From Microbacterium halophytorum (GTDB lineage Bacteria; Actinomycetota; Actinomycetes; Actinomycetales; Microbacteriaceae), in the NCBI RefSeq assembly GCF_002970975.1, contig NZ_KZ672984.1:129895-176107 (forward strand): a stretch of 46,213 nucleotides of DNA, in the 5' to 3' direction. Below, one piece after another: positions 16,936 through 25,099 of the stretch. Made by a program: the position numbers and the translations under genes. The notes beneath the pieces are model-generated. The model had not been told where the DNA came from. It searched no databases and saw nothing but the letters and a program-made list of their open reading frames with translations. Position 1 is the stretch's first letter. Every line of letters begins with the position of its first letter.

Positions 16936-17373
16936 ATGAGCGAGACGAAGAGCGGTTTCAGCGACGACGAGCGCGCCGCGATGAAGCAGCGCGCGGACGA
17001 GATCCGCGCGACCAAGGGCCTCAAGGGCGCCGCGAAACTGGCCCGCGAGCTGGAGGCGTGCGTCAAGGCGGTCGACGCGCTCGACGGCGTCGACCAGGCC
17101 GTCGCCGCCCGCCTGCACGCGATCGTCCTGGAGGAGGCGCCCGACCTGGACCCCAAGACGTTCTACGGCTTCCCCGCTTACGCCCGCGACGGCAAGGTGC
17201 TGGTGTTCTACCAGCCGGCATCGAAGTTCAAGACGCGCTACGGCACCGTGAACTTCGACGACATCGCGAACCTCGACGACGGGGAGATGTGGCCCGTCTC
17301 GTTTGCGGTGATCGACATGACGGACGAGGCGGAGCAGCGCATCCGCGAACTGGTGCGCCGGGCGACGGCATAG
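16936..17373 (+). CDS. DUF1801 family protein
   Basis: A 145-residue small soluble protein. The N-terminal half is a charged helix (DDERAAMKQRADEIRATKGLKGAAKLARELEACV). The second half carries the DUF1801 pattern: KTFYGFPAYARDGKVLVFYQPASKFKTRYGTVNF, then MWPVSFAVIDMTDEAEQRIRELV. The family includes the iron-chaperone-like YdhG/frataxin-like folds, but its role in actinobacteria is not known. A clear AAGGAG site 9 nt before the ATG and a 32-nt gap to the VOC gene indicate a shared operon. Confidence 0.82.
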   Translation: MSETKSGFSDDERAAMKQRADEIRATKGLKGAAKLARELEACVKAVDALDGVDQAVAARLHAIVLEEAPDLDPKTFYGFPAYARDGKVLVFYQPASKFKTRYGTVNFDDIANLDDGEMWPVSFAVIDMTDEAEQRIRELVRRATA

Positions 17374-17386
17374 GCCGACGCAGAAA

Positions 17387-17435
17387 ATGCCGCCAACTGC
17401 TCGATCAGGCGAGATTCTTGAGCAGTTGGCGGCAT
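17387..17435. terminator. Perfect 16-bp hairpin between convergent genes
   Basis: ATGCCGCCAACTGCTC (17387–17402) and its exact complement (17420–17435) flank a 17-nt loop containing GCGAGATTC. It lies between the convergent DUF1801 and phoX genes and could end both transcripts. The loop shares a motif with the hairpin at 9475–9535. Confidence 0.65.
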
Positions 17436-17457
17436 ATTCAGCGCGCGGGGGCAGGGG

Positions 17458-19566
17458 TCAGAGCGTGCGCGTCACTTGGACGACGCTGGGGCGGGGGCCG
17501 CCCCACTTGCCGCCGGAGAGCGTTCCCTCGGGCACGTAGTCGGGGAACAGCGAGTTCTGGGCACCCCAGCTGCCGTCCTCGCCCGGGTGCTGCACCGCGA
17601 CGAACACGCTCCCGTCGCGGTCGTGGATGACGGGCCCGCAGGTCTCGCCGTCGCGAGGAACGGCGAGGAACTGCTGCACGTGGCCGCGCTCCGCGCCCTC
17701 GAGCGGCACGAGGAAGAGGCCGTCGTTGTAGCCGATGGAGCTCGGCTGGCCGTCGGTCGAGATCCAGAGGTTGCCCGACGAGTCGAACGCGAGGTTGTCG
17801 GGGCACGAGATCGGCGACACCTTGTCGGCGGGGAAGCCGGCGAAGTAGGTGTTCGGGTTCGTTGCGGGGTCGCCCGCGAGGATCACGATGCTCCAGCCGA
17901 ACGTCGTCGACGTGAGGTCGTTGCCGCCCTCCGTGATCTCGATGACGTGGCCGTCGCGGTTCGTGTTGCGGGGGTTGACCTCGGTCGCGCCCTCGTTGCC
18001 GTTCACACCGCGGTTCGAGTTGTTCGTGCAGGCGACGTAGACGCGGCCCGTGCGCGGGCTCGGCTCGACGTCTTCGCAGCGGTCCATCTTCGTCGCGCCG
18101 ACCGCATCGGCCGCGAGGCGCGTGTGGACGAGCACCTCGTCGGTCGTGAAGCCGTCGACGACGCTCTCTCCGTCGACCATGAGCGGCAGCCACTCGCCGG
18201 TGCCGTCGAAGGCGCCGTCGCTCGGCAGGGCACCGGTACCGGTGATCTCGGCGGCGGGCGAGTCGCCCGTGAACTTCGCGACGTAGAGCGAGCCCTCGCT
18301 CAGCAGCGTCTTGTTCGCGGCCCGCGCCTTCTTGCCCTTGCCGGGGCGCATCGTGTTCTTCGACACGAACTTGTACAGGTAGTCGAAGCGCTCGTCATCG
18401 CCCATGTACGCACCGACGTGCCCCGTGACGCCGACGATGACGTTGGCGCCCTCGTGCTTCATCCGGCCGAGCGCCGTGTGCTTGACGGGCGCCTCGTCCG
18501 GGTTGTCCGGGTCGATCTCGACGATCCAGCCGAAGCGGTTCGGCTCGTTCTCGTAGCCGGGCTGGCGGGCATCGAAGCGGGGGTCGATGTCCTCCCAGCC
18601 GTAGCTCGACGCGCCCTCGCTGAGGCCGTAGCGGGCGTTGCTCGGCGTCGAGCCGTCCGCGCGGAAGTACCCGTTGAAGTTCTCCTCACCCGAGACGATC
18701 GTGCCCCACGGCGTCGTGCCGCCGGCGCAGTTGCCGAACGTGCCGTTCACGGTGAGGCCCTCCGGATGCTCGACCGTCTTGAGCAGGTCGGAGCCGGCGG
18801 CGGGGCCGTCGAACACCATCTCGGTGTCGGCCGTGATGCGCCGATTCTTCGGCGCCCCGACGATGTGGTTCCAAGGCTGGCCGCGGTGGGCGCGCTCGAG
18901 CTCGACGATCGAGAAGCCGTGGGCCGCCTTCGCCACGCGCAGCTGCTCGAGGCGCTCCTCCTCGCTCGCCGCGGGCGGGAACATGATGCCGGGGTTGACG
19001 TACTCGTTGTTCGCCGTGAGGACGGCGCGCTTGCCGTTCGGCTCGGCGATGATGTCGAGGTAGTCGTTGTTGTAGCCGAACTGGCGCGCCTGCTTCTCGG
19101 CCGTCTGCGCGTTCGGGTCGAAGGCGTCCGCCTCGTCGAAGAGCGGGTCGCCCCAGCGGATGATCGGAGTCCACTCGAAACCCTCGGGAACCGTGAAGGC
19201 GTCGACGTCGGCCGAGACCGGGGCGATCGGCGTGAAGCCGAACGCGGCGCCCTTGCCAGCGCCCGTCGCCTTCGCGGTCGTCGCGGCGACGGCCGGCGAG
19301 CCGCCCGCGACGTTGGTGCCGATGACGATGGCCGCGGCGGCGGCCGCGCCGCCGACGAGGACCGAGCGACGGCTGAGCGCGGCGCCCGCGACGTCGCGGA
19401 AGTAGCCATTGTCGCTCGTGTTCGGCGCCGCGTGGAAGCACGCGTTGTCGCACTTGTACTTGCACGTGACGGGGCTGCGCTTGCCGTGCGTGCGGCCCGT
19501 CATGAGGAGGTTGAGGAGCGGGCGGCGGCGCTGGCCGTCAGAGGGGGAGGGAATCGTGTCGGTCAT
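17458..19566 (-). CDS. phoX: PhoX family alkaline phosphatase, Tat-exported
   Basis: A 702-residue extracytoplasmic phosphatase that frees phosphate from organic esters, with the calcium/iron beta-propeller known for PhoX. Visible features are a cysteine motif C35-x3-C39-x3-C43 (KYKCDNACFHAAPN) that is typical of actinobacterial members, then a twin-arginine signal (SRRSVLVGG, RR at 66–67) with a long Ala run. The propeller region contains FGNCAGGTTPWGTIVSGEENFNGYF, HTALGRMKHEGANV and DRCEDVEPSPRTGRVYVACTNN. The ATG at 19566 is chosen over the frame to 19608 because the extra 14 residues overlap the PHO box. Phosphate-starvation control by PhoP is inferred. Confidence 0.93.
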   Translation of the reverse strand: MTDTIPSPSDGQRRRPLLNLLMTGRTHGKRSPVTCKYKCDNACFHAAPNTSDNGYFRDVAGAALSRRSVLVGGAAAAAAIVIGTNVAGGSPAVAATTAKATGAGKGAAFGFTPIAPVSADVDAFTVPEGFEWTPIIRWGDPLFDEADAFDPNAQTAEKQARQFGYNNDYLDIIAEPNGKRAVLTANNEYVNPGIMFPPAASEEERLEQLRVAKAAHGFSIVELERAHRGQPWNHIVGAPKNRRITADTEMVFDGPAAGSDLLKTVEHPEGLTVNGTFGNCAGGTTPWGTIVSGEENFNGYFRADGSTPSNARYGLSEGASSYGWEDIDPRFDARQPGYENEPNRFGWIVEIDPDNPDEAPVKHTALGRMKHEGANVIVGVTGHVGAYMGDDERFDYLYKFVSKNTMRPGKGKKARAANKTLLSEGSLYVAKFTGDSPAAEITGTGALPSDGAFDGTGEWLPLMVDGESVVDGFTTDEVLVHTRLAADAVGATKMDRCEDVEPSPRTGRVYVACTNNSNRGVNGNEGATEVNPRNTNRDGHVIEITEGGNDLTSTTFGWSIVILAGDPATNPNTYFAGFPADKVSPISCPDNLAFDSSGNLWISTDGQPSSIGYNDGLFLVPLEGAERGHVQQFLAVPRDGETCGPVIHDRDGSVFVAVQHPGEDGSWGAQNSLFPDYVPEGTLSGGKWGGPRPSVVQVTRTL

Positions 19567-19606
19567 GACGCCACCGTGGCGCCGCGAGGTGACGCGAACG
19601 GCTTCC

Positions 19607-19628
19607 ATCGGGTGAACGCCGGATGAAC
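19607..19628 (-). promoter_or_regulatory. PHO box upstream of phoX
   Basis: Two adjacent 11-nt direct repeats on the minus strand, GTTCATCCGGC and GTTCACCCGAT, match the Streptomyces PhoP-box pattern (GTTCA-containing 11-mers). They lie 41 nt before the phoX ATG. Confidence 0.7.
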
Positions 19629-19650
19629 CGGAGCGGAGCCGTGCGTGACA

Positions 19651-19662
19651 TAGGCATGCCTA
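19651..19662. promoter_or_regulatory. 12-bp palindrome upstream of phoX
   Basis: TAGGCATGCCTA is a perfect dyad 85 nt before the phoX start. It may be a second operator; no regulator is recognised. Confidence 0.3.
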
Positions 19663-19707
19663 AGAAGTGAAGCCGGCGGAGCTCCGGCGCCCGCCCCGCC
19701 CGCACGA

Positions 19708-19750
19708 CGAAGCCCCGCCTCCCGCACGGTGTGCGGGAGGCGGGGCTTCG
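19708..19750 (-). terminator. Strong terminator after tRNA-Ser
   Basis: A perfect 20-bp stem (19708–19727 with 19731–19750) and a 3-base loop start 8 nt beyond the 3' end of the tRNA. The stem alone is very stable; no U-run follows. Confidence 0.85.
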
Positions 19751-19758
19751 GACTTCGG

Positions 19759-19843
19759 CGGAGGATGGGGGATTTGAACCCCCGAGGGCGTGAACCCAAC
19801 ACGCGTTCCAAGCGTGCGCCATAGGCCGCTAGGCGAATCCTCC
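19759..19843 (-). tRNA. tRNA-Ser (anticodon GGA)
   Basis: An 85-nt class II tRNA. The acceptor stem GGAGGAT pairs with ATCCTCC, the discriminator is G as expected for serine, and the anticodon loop TTGGAAC gives GGA. There is a long variable arm, and the T-arm reads GGGGGTTCAAATCCCCC. The CCA end is not encoded (CCG follows). It reads UCC and UCU codons. Confidence 0.97.
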
Positions 19844-19868
19844 TCAGCCCGCGAACGGACCGACGACC

Positions 19869-19874
19869 ATCCTA
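19869..19874 (-). promoter_or_regulatory. -10 box of tRNA-Ser overlapping the tgpA stop
   Basis: TAGGAT on the minus strand begins with the TAG stop codon of the TgpA-like gene. Transcription would start about 18 nt before the mature tRNA. Confidence 0.5.
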
Positions 19875-22193
19875 CCCGGCCGTGCGCGCCTCGCCCAAAC
19901 CGCCGCGCGCCCACAGCGAGCGCGGTGCGAGGAATCGGGCCGCGCCGGCCGCGGATCCCGGCGGGCGCAGCGCCCGCACGACGCCGCGCAGCGCATCGTC
20001 GATGCCTGCGGGATCGGCCGGCTCCCGTTTCGGCGGCCCGTACGACGCCCGCTCGACGGCCTCGACGATCGCGCCCACGTCATCCGGGCTCGCTCCCTCC
20101 GCGATGAGGCGGTCGCCGAGGGCGCGCGGCGAGAGCGAACCGGACACGTCGAGGCGCGCATCGAGCGCCGTCGCCCGGAGCTCGCGCCACGCCGCGGCCG
20201 CATCGCCGCGGGCGGCCGCCCGGATGCGGTAGGAGCGCTGCGCCGTGCGGACAGCGACCGGCGCGGCGAGGAGCAGCACGAGCGCGACAAGCATCGCGAT
20301 GCCCTGCGCGCCGCCGATGCCGCCGCCCGCGCCCGCGCTCCGGCCCGTCGCTGCACCCTGCGCGGCCTCCTCCGTCGCCGTCGGCTCCGGCTCGACGTCT
20401 TCCTCGACCTCTGTGTCGGGGCCGGGCTCCGGGGCGGCCGCGTCCTCCAGGTCATCCGGCGCGTCCTCGCCGATCGCGCGGGCGATGCTCGGCGTCGGCT
20501 CGAACGGCAGCCACCCCGCGCCGGCGAAGTACGCCTCCGGCCACGCGTGCAGGCGGTCGGCCGAGACCGAGTAGACGGTCTCGTCGCGCACCGTCTCGCC
20601 CGTGTCGCTGCCGGGCAGGTACCCGACGACGACGCGCGTCGGGATGCCGATCGAGCGCGCCATCAGCGCGAACGTCGAGGCGAAGTGCTGGCAATAGCCC
20701 GCCCTCTCGTCGAGGAACGCCTCGACGGCGGTGAGATCGCTGCCGTCGTACCCCGCCTCGACGGGCGCGTCGAGCGAGTAGCGGAACTCGGGAGAGCGCA
20801 GCCAGCGCTGCAGGCTGAGCGCCGCCTCGTACGGTGTCGCTGCCCGGGATGTCACCTCGCGCGCCGTGTCGCCGATCGCGCCGGACACCGCCTCGTCGGG
20901 CACTTCGGCGGCCGCATCGGGATAGTCGGCGACCAGCCCGGCATCCGAGCCGGCACCCGCCCGCGGCCCCAAGACCCATGGCGAGACCCTCATCGCTTCG
21001 ATCGTCGGTGCGACAACCGAGGAGCTCACGGTGTACTGCGCGCCCTCGACCGTGTCGTCGGTGCTCAGCACGCTCGTCTCGCGATCGGCGAACCAGGCGC
21101 CTTCGAGGCCTTGGATGTCGAACGTGCGCGCGGGAAGCGGCAGGTACGGGGTCTCGGCTTCGACGTCTCCGATGCGCGCACGCATGAGCTCCGCCTCGAG
21201 GAGGTGCTCCTGGGCGCTCCCCGCATCGAAACCGGTGGACTCCCCCAGCGGCACCGTGCCGCGCTCGTCCACGTGCCAGCCTTCGTCGTCGAAGATCGTG
21301 TTCGTCGCGAGACGGAGGTAGGGCGCGGCATCGGCCTCGGTGCGCACCGTGAGGACCTGCTCGGACGACGTGTTCCGGAGGTCGTTGCCCAGGTCGAGCG
21401 ACACATCGACCGCGCGGGAGGACGGCAGGACGCCCTGCCCGAACGCGGGGAACGTCGGCACGGCGGGCGCGGCGACAACGGCGGCGGTCACCGATGCGAA
21501 CGAGATCACGGCGGTCGTGAAGCCCGCCCCTGCGCTGGCCCTGCGGGCACCGGGGCGCGCGACGGCGAGGAGCCAGAGCGCCGAGAGCGCCAACGGGACC
21601 GCGAGCACGAGGTCGTCACCGCGCGGGACCGCGAGCTGAGGGCCGACGAGCACCGCCGAGAGGAGGACGACCGCCGAGATCGGCGAATGCGCCCCCACGG
21701 CGAGCTGCTCCGCGAGCAGGGCGATCAGCCCCGCCGCGGCGACCAGCACGAACAGCAGCGCCGGCTCGGGCGACAGCGGCGGCACGCCCAACCAGAGCTG
21801 CTCCGCCGCCGTCGCGACCATATCGGGCACGGCCCACGCACCGCTCGGCCACGGCAGGAAGCCGCCCACGACCGCGGCGGGGAAGGCGACGGCGCTCGCG
21901 GCCAGCCACACGACGACCTCCGCGGCGAGCGCGGCCCACCACCCCGCGCGCCGTGCGACGGCGCCCGCCGCGACGACGGCCAGCGCCGCCAGCGCGGCCT
22001 GCCCGAACCAGGGCGGCGAGAAGACGCCTGTCGCGGGCAGGAGCGCCGTGAGCACGGCGGCCCACACCGCGAGCTCCGCGACGACGCGCGGGCCGCGCGG
22101 ACGGCGCGCGGCCCGCGGCGCGGACGACGGTTCGCTGACCCGCTGCGGGGCGGCGGCCTCGGCGGCAGGAGGGAGCGGAGGCGCGACGGTCAT
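19872..22193 (-). CDS. TgpA-type membrane transglutaminase (DUF3488/DUF4129)
   Basis: A 773-residue integral membrane protein with an extracytoplasmic transglutaminase-like domain. About six hydrophobic segments occupy residues 30–230. The transglutaminase core follows at about 430–580 with the nucleophile motif GYCQHFASTFALMAR, then LHAWPEAYF (His) and WLPFEPTPS. A further membrane segment (IAMLVALVLLLAAPVAV) and a cytoplasmic DUF4129 tail complete the usual architecture. Substrates are unknown. The ATG overlaps the stop codon of a 56-residue ORF by ATGA. It is the last protein gene of the MoxR–DUF58 operon; this gene set is conserved in actinobacteria. Confidence 0.9.
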   Translation of the reverse strand: MTVAPPLPPAAEAAAPQRVSEPSSAPRAARRPRGPRVVAELAVWAAVLTALLPATGVFSPPWFGQAALAALAVVAAGAVARRAGWWAALAAEVVVWLAASAVAFPAAVVGGFLPWPSGAWAVPDMVATAAEQLWLGVPPLSPEPALLFVLVAAAGLIALLAEQLAVGAHSPISAVVLLSAVLVGPQLAVPRGDDLVLAVPLALSALWLLAVARPGARRASAGAGFTTAVISFASVTAAVVAAPAVPTFPAFGQGVLPSSRAVDVSLDLGNDLRNTSSEQVLTVRTEADAAPYLRLATNTIFDDEGWHVDERGTVPLGESTGFDAGSAQEHLLEAELMRARIGDVEAETPYLPLPARTFDIQGLEGAWFADRETSVLSTDDTVEGAQYTVSSSVVAPTIEAMRVSPWVLGPRAGAGSDAGLVADYPDAAAEVPDEAVSGAIGDTAREVTSRAATPYEAALSLQRWLRSPEFRYSLDAPVEAGYDGSDLTAVEAFLDERAGYCQHFASTFALMARSIGIPTRVVVGYLPGSDTGETVRDETVYSVSADRLHAWPEAYFAGAGWLPFEPTPSIARAIGEDAPDDLEDAAAPEPGPDTEVEEDVEPEPTATEEAAQGAATGRSAGAGGGIGGAQGIAMLVALVLLLAAPVAVRTAQRSYRIRAAARGDAAAAWRELRATALDARLDVSGSLSPRALGDRLIAEGASPDDVGAIVEAVERASYGPPKREPADPAGIDDALRGVVRALRPPGSAAGAARFLAPRSLWARGGLGEARTAG

Positions 22194-22360
22194 GCGGCAC
22201 CCCCGGCGACGGCGCGGAGACGCCCTCTCGGCAGATCGCCGCGGCGCATCCGGGCGCCTGCCGCTCGCGGAGCATCGGGCGCACCCTGGTCGCGCACGAA
22301 CCGCTGGCCGAGGCGCGGAGCGCGCCGGCCCGTGGGCCCCGAGCGGGAGGGCGCGATCAT
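22190..22360 (-). CDS. 56-residue arginine-rich protein coupled to DUF58 and TgpA genes
   Basis: A small frame, MIAPSRSGPTGRRAPRLG… to …RLRAVAGGAA, lies exactly between the DUF58 and TgpA genes. Its ATG overlaps the DUF58 stop (TGATG) and its TGA overlaps the TgpA ATG (ATGA), so all three frames are stitched by stop/start overlaps. The product would be strongly basic (about one quarter Arg) with no membrane segment and no recognised domain. It could be a real small partner protein, or a translated bridge that keeps ribosomes flowing to tgpA. I know of no family for it. Confidence 0.5.
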   Translation of the reverse strand: MIAPSRSGPTGRRAPRLGQRFVRDQGAPDAPRAAGARMRRGDLPRGRLRAVAGGAA

Positions 22361-23499
22361 CACGACGCGCCTCCGCCCAAGGCGGCCCGCCACGCCGAGG
22401 CGACGTCGGCGCTCAGCTCCGCCGTGCGCCAACCCGGCATGAGGCCGGAGCCGGGCGGCACGAGAGCGATGTGGGGCGCGGGCGACGTCGGCCCCGCCTC
22501 GGGGCTCCCGATCACGACGACCGCCCCGGCGCCATCGGCCCGCAGCGGGGCCGCGCCCGCCCTGCGCCGCGCGCGTGCGCCCGGGTCGCCGCCCGTCACG
22601 GCCCCGACGGCGCTGCGCTCGAGGCGGGCGCACGTGACGAGGAACGCGCCGAGGTCGGCGTGCGGGCCGAGGTGCGCGATCGCGTCGCCGTTCGTGTCGG
22701 CGACGGAGACGGCGAATCCATCACCCGTGAGCCGTGCGGCGACCGACGCGCACGCGCTCACCGCCGCGTCGAACGCCGCAGAGCCCCGCCACCCCGTCTT
22801 CGACCGGTCGAGCACGACGAGCGCGACGGGCGCGGCTTCATCGCCGTCCTCACGCACCATCAGCCGACCGTGGTGCGCCGACGCGCGCCAGTGCACGCGC
22901 CTGGTCGAATCGCCGGGCGTGTACGGGCGCGGCACGAGGTCTTCGACCCCCTGCCCGGCGCGCGACAGCAGCTCATCGCCGCGGCCCGCCCCTCGAGCGC
23001 GCAGCGGCGCGAGGGGCGCGACGGGCGGCAGCACGATCAGCTCGTCCGTGCCGCCGAGGTCGCGGTCGACCCTGGCCACGGCGAAGGGCGACAGGCTGCG
23101 CACCCGCACGGGGCCGATCGGGTAGGAACCGCGCCTGGTCGCTCCCACACGGTACGCGATCGTCCCCGCGGCCGGCACCTGCGCATCCGACCGCTCGACC
23201 TCGTCGGGCACGCGGTCCTCCACCTCGTCGACGAGCGACATCCGCCCGCCGAGCACCGTCGTGACGGCCACGCTCTCGCCGACCTCGGCTGCACCGGCGA
23301 CGGTGCGCTGGGCGGCGCGCGGACCGCGCGAGAAGGCGAGGACGACGCACGCGGCCGCGCCCGCGAACAGGAGCGCGCAGCCGACGAGCGCGAGCTCGAC
23401 CCTGGCGAGCACCGCCCCGCCGAACACGAGCACGGCCCCGCCGAGGAGCACCGAGACGCCGCGCCCCGTGAGGGCGAACCGCACCGACCGGCGTCGCAT
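22360..23499 (-). CDS. DUF58 domain membrane protein
   Basis: A 379-residue protein with two N-terminal hydrophobic segments (SVLLGGAVLVFGGAVLA and ELALVGCALLFAGAAACVVL, about residues 15–55) and a long cytoplasmic part. The DUF58 signature lies in RPYTPGDSTRRVHWRASAHHGRLMVRE, followed by a VWA-like region with LVVLDRSKTGW. DUF58 proteins are functional partners of MoxR ATPases. The ATG at 23499 is chosen because the membrane part then starts correctly (RRRSVRFALTGRG) and lies 4 nt from the MoxR stop. The longer frame to 23583 would overlap moxR by 80 bases. Confidence 0.9.
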   Translation of the reverse strand: MRRRSVRFALTGRGVSVLLGGAVLVFGGAVLARVELALVGCALLFAGAAACVVLAFSRGPRAAQRTVAGAAEVGESVAVTTVLGGRMSLVDEVEDRVPDEVERSDAQVPAAGTIAYRVGATRRGSYPIGPVRVRSLSPFAVARVDRDLGGTDELIVLPPVAPLAPLRARGAGRGDELLSRAGQGVEDLVPRPYTPGDSTRRVHWRASAHHGRLMVREDGDEAAPVALVVLDRSKTGWRGSAAFDAAVSACASVAARLTGDGFAVSVADTNGDAIAHLGPHADLGAFLVTCARLERSAVGAVTGGDPGARARRRAGAAPLRADGAGAVVVIGSPEAGPTSPAPHIALVPPGSGLMPGWRTAELSADVASAWRAALGGGAS

Positions 23500-23503
23500 G
23501 GTC

Positions 23504-24472
23504 TCAGCCCCCGACGACCGGAACCGGAACGCGGCCGACGGCCTCGGCGACGGCGCGCTCCGACGCCTCGGCGGCGCGCGCACCGGCGTGGGCGTGCGGG
23601 ATGAGCCGATGCGAGAAGACGGCTCGGGCGAGCGCGGCGACGTCGTCCGGAACCACGAACCCGCGCCCGTCGAGGGCCGCGCTCGCCTTGGCGGCCCGTA
23701 CGAGCTGCAGGGTCGCCCGAGGGCTCGCCCCGAGCACGAGGTCGGCGTGCTGGCGCGTCGCCCGCGCGAGCGAGACGGCGTACGACTCGATCGCCGGAGC
23801 GACGTGCACGTGCCGCACGAAGTCGATCATCCGGATGACGTCGGCTGGCCCGACGACGGAGCGCACGTCGTCGAGCGGGTTGCGCGTCTCGCGCTGGCGC
23901 AGCATGAGCGCCTCCGCCTCTGCGTCGGGGTAGCCCATCGACAGCCGCATCATGAAGCGGTCGAGCTGGGCCTCGGGCAGCGCGTACGTGCCGTCCATCT
24001 CGAGCGGGTTCTGCGTCGCGACCACGAGGAACGGCGCCGGCAGGGCGTGGCTGTGGCCGTCTGCCGAGACCTGCCGCTCCTCCATCGCCTCCAGCAGGGC
24101 GGACTGCGTCTTGGGCGAGGCCCGGTTGATCTCGTCGGCGATCACGACATTGCTGAACACGGCGCCGCGGGCGAACTCGAACTCGCGCGTCGCGGGGTTG
24201 AAGACCGAGACGCCCGTGATGTCGCCGGGCAGCAGGTCGGGCGTGAACTGGATGCGGCGGACATCGGCCCCGACCGACGCGGCGAGCGCCCGCGCCAGGA
24301 TCGTCTTGCCGACGCCCGGCACGTCCTCGACCAGGAGGTGCCCCTCGGCGAGCATCACGACGACGGCGGAGCGGATCACCCGCTCGCTGCCCTCGACCAC
24401 GCCGCCGACCGCGCTGAGGATGCCATCGGTCGCCGCGCGGAACTCGCCGGGAGCCATCTTCGGTTCAGGCAT
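23504..24472 (-). CDS. MoxR family AAA+ ATPase
   Basis: A 322-residue chaperone-like ATPase thought to mature or assemble protein complexes with its DUF58 partner. Walker A VPGVGKT is at residues 51–57, Walker B IADEIN at 111–116, sensor 1 is in VVATQNPLE, and the sensor 2 region contains GASPRATLQLVRAAKA. The length is typical. The ATG at 24472 follows GAAGGGG at normal spacing; a TAGGCT -10 box at 24501–24506 would give a leader of about 25 nt. First gene of the moxR–DUF58–ORF56–tgpA operon, and divergent from the SRP RNA gene. Confidence 0.93.
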   Translation of the reverse strand: MPEPKMAPGEFRAATDGILSAVGGVVEGSERVIRSAVVVMLAEGHLLVEDVPGVGKTILARALAASVGADVRRIQFTPDLLPGDITGVSVFNPATREFEFARGAVFSNVVIADEINRASPKTQSALLEAMEERQVSADGHSHALPAPFLVVATQNPLEMDGTYALPEAQLDRFMMRLSMGYPDAEAEALMLRQRETRNPLDDVRSVVGPADVIRMIDFVRHVHVAPAIESYAVSLARATRQHADLVLGASPRATLQLVRAAKASAALDGRGFVVPDDVAALARAVFSHRLIPHAHAGARAAEASERAVAEAVGRVPVPVVGG

Positions 24473-24589
24473 GGAGCCCCTTCGTCATATCGGCCGCACC
24501 CAGCCTATCGGCGGCCGCCCACATCGGCACGGGGTCGCGGCGGGCACCGGGGATCGACACGCGATGTGCGCCGCCCGGTCGCGGTCGGT

Positions 24590-24595
24590 TAGACT
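24590..24595 (+). promoter_or_regulatory. -10 box of the SRP RNA gene
   Basis: TAGACT ends 7 nt before the predicted 5' end of the RNA at 24603. A -35 element is not clear. Confidence 0.5.
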
Positions 24596-24602
24596 TGTCG
24601 TC

Positions 24603-24695
24603 GGCTCTCCGCGTGACGGCATCCAGGCCAACTCCCCCAGGGCGGAAACGCAGCAAGGGTAACCGGGCTCTGTCGGGTGCGCGGAGAGTCTTTTT
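24603..24695 (+). ncRNA. ffs: Signal recognition particle RNA, small (4.5S) type
   Basis: The closing helix pairs GGCTCTCCGCG (24603–24613) with CGCGGAGAGTC (24680–24690). The conserved Ffh-binding tip GGGCGGAAACGCAGCAAGGG lies at about 24640–24659, with the symmetric GGAAAC/GCAGC internal loops. The RNA is about 88 nt, followed at once by five T residues (24691–24695) that complete a terminator with the outer helix. It binds Ffh to target membrane proteins during translation. Confidence 0.95.
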
Positions 24696-24727
24696 CTTCG
24701 CCCAGGAAGCCTTGCACCGCGCGGAAA

Positions 24728-24733
24728 TAGACT
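24728..24733 (+). promoter_or_regulatory. Leaderless -10 box of the DUF2568 gene
   Basis: TAGACT with a 6-nt spacer to the ATG at 24740, downstream of the SRP RNA terminator. Confidence 0.5.
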
Positions 24734-24739
24734 GGCCCC

Positions 24740-25099
24740 ATGGCGAACCCTGCATCCGAGCAGCCCATCCGGCGCATCACCGCACTCGACGTCCTGCGCC
24801 TCCTCTCGGAGCTCGCCGCCTTCGCGATCCTCGCCCTGTGGGGGTTTCTCGCCTGGCCGTTCTGGTCGAACATCGTCTTCGGCATCGTCACGCCGGGCAT
24901 CGCGATCGTGCTGTGGGCGCTCTTCGTCTCGCCGAAGGCCGTGCTCTCGGTGCATCCGTTCATCCGGATCGTTGTGGAGCTGATGGTGTTCGTCGGCGCC
25001 ACGATCGCGCTGTGGGGCCTGGACCTGCCGTGGCTCGGCCTCGGCTTCGGCGTCGCCGCCGTCGCGATCGGCCTCGCGCACCGCCTCCGCAGCCTGTAG
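24740..25099 (+). CDS. YrdB/DUF2568 family small membrane protein
   Basis: A 119-residue protein with four hydrophobic segments (about residues 22–42, 46–66, 76–94 and 97–114) containing LRLLSELAAFAILALWGF, NIVFGIVTPGIAIVLWALFVSPKA and VELMVFVGATIALWGL, the pattern of the YrdB/DUF2568 family. Function is unknown. It appears to be a single gene from a leaderless promoter, convergent with the ROK kinase gene. The 118-bp gap between them holds only an imperfect hairpin (25132–25186). Confidence 0.82.
   Translation: MANPASEQPIRRITALDVLRLLSELAAFAILALWGFLAWPFWSNIVFGIVTPGIAIVLWALFVSPKAVLSVHPFIRIVVELMVFVGATIALWGLDLPWLGLGFGVAAVAIGLAHRLRSL

Noticed and set aside
17476..19626. A 716-residue plus-strand frame opposite phoX
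   Set aside because: Same length as the real gene because it is its mirror frame; Arg/Ala/Val-rich with no domain.
19563..19914. Small minus-strand frames across the tRNA-Ser locus
   Set aside because: They run through the tRNA and its terminator.
22190..22633. A longer 147-residue version of the small ORF upstream of tgpA
   Set aside because: The extension lies inside the DUF58 gene in another frame; only the part from the overlapping ATG at 22360 is supported by context.
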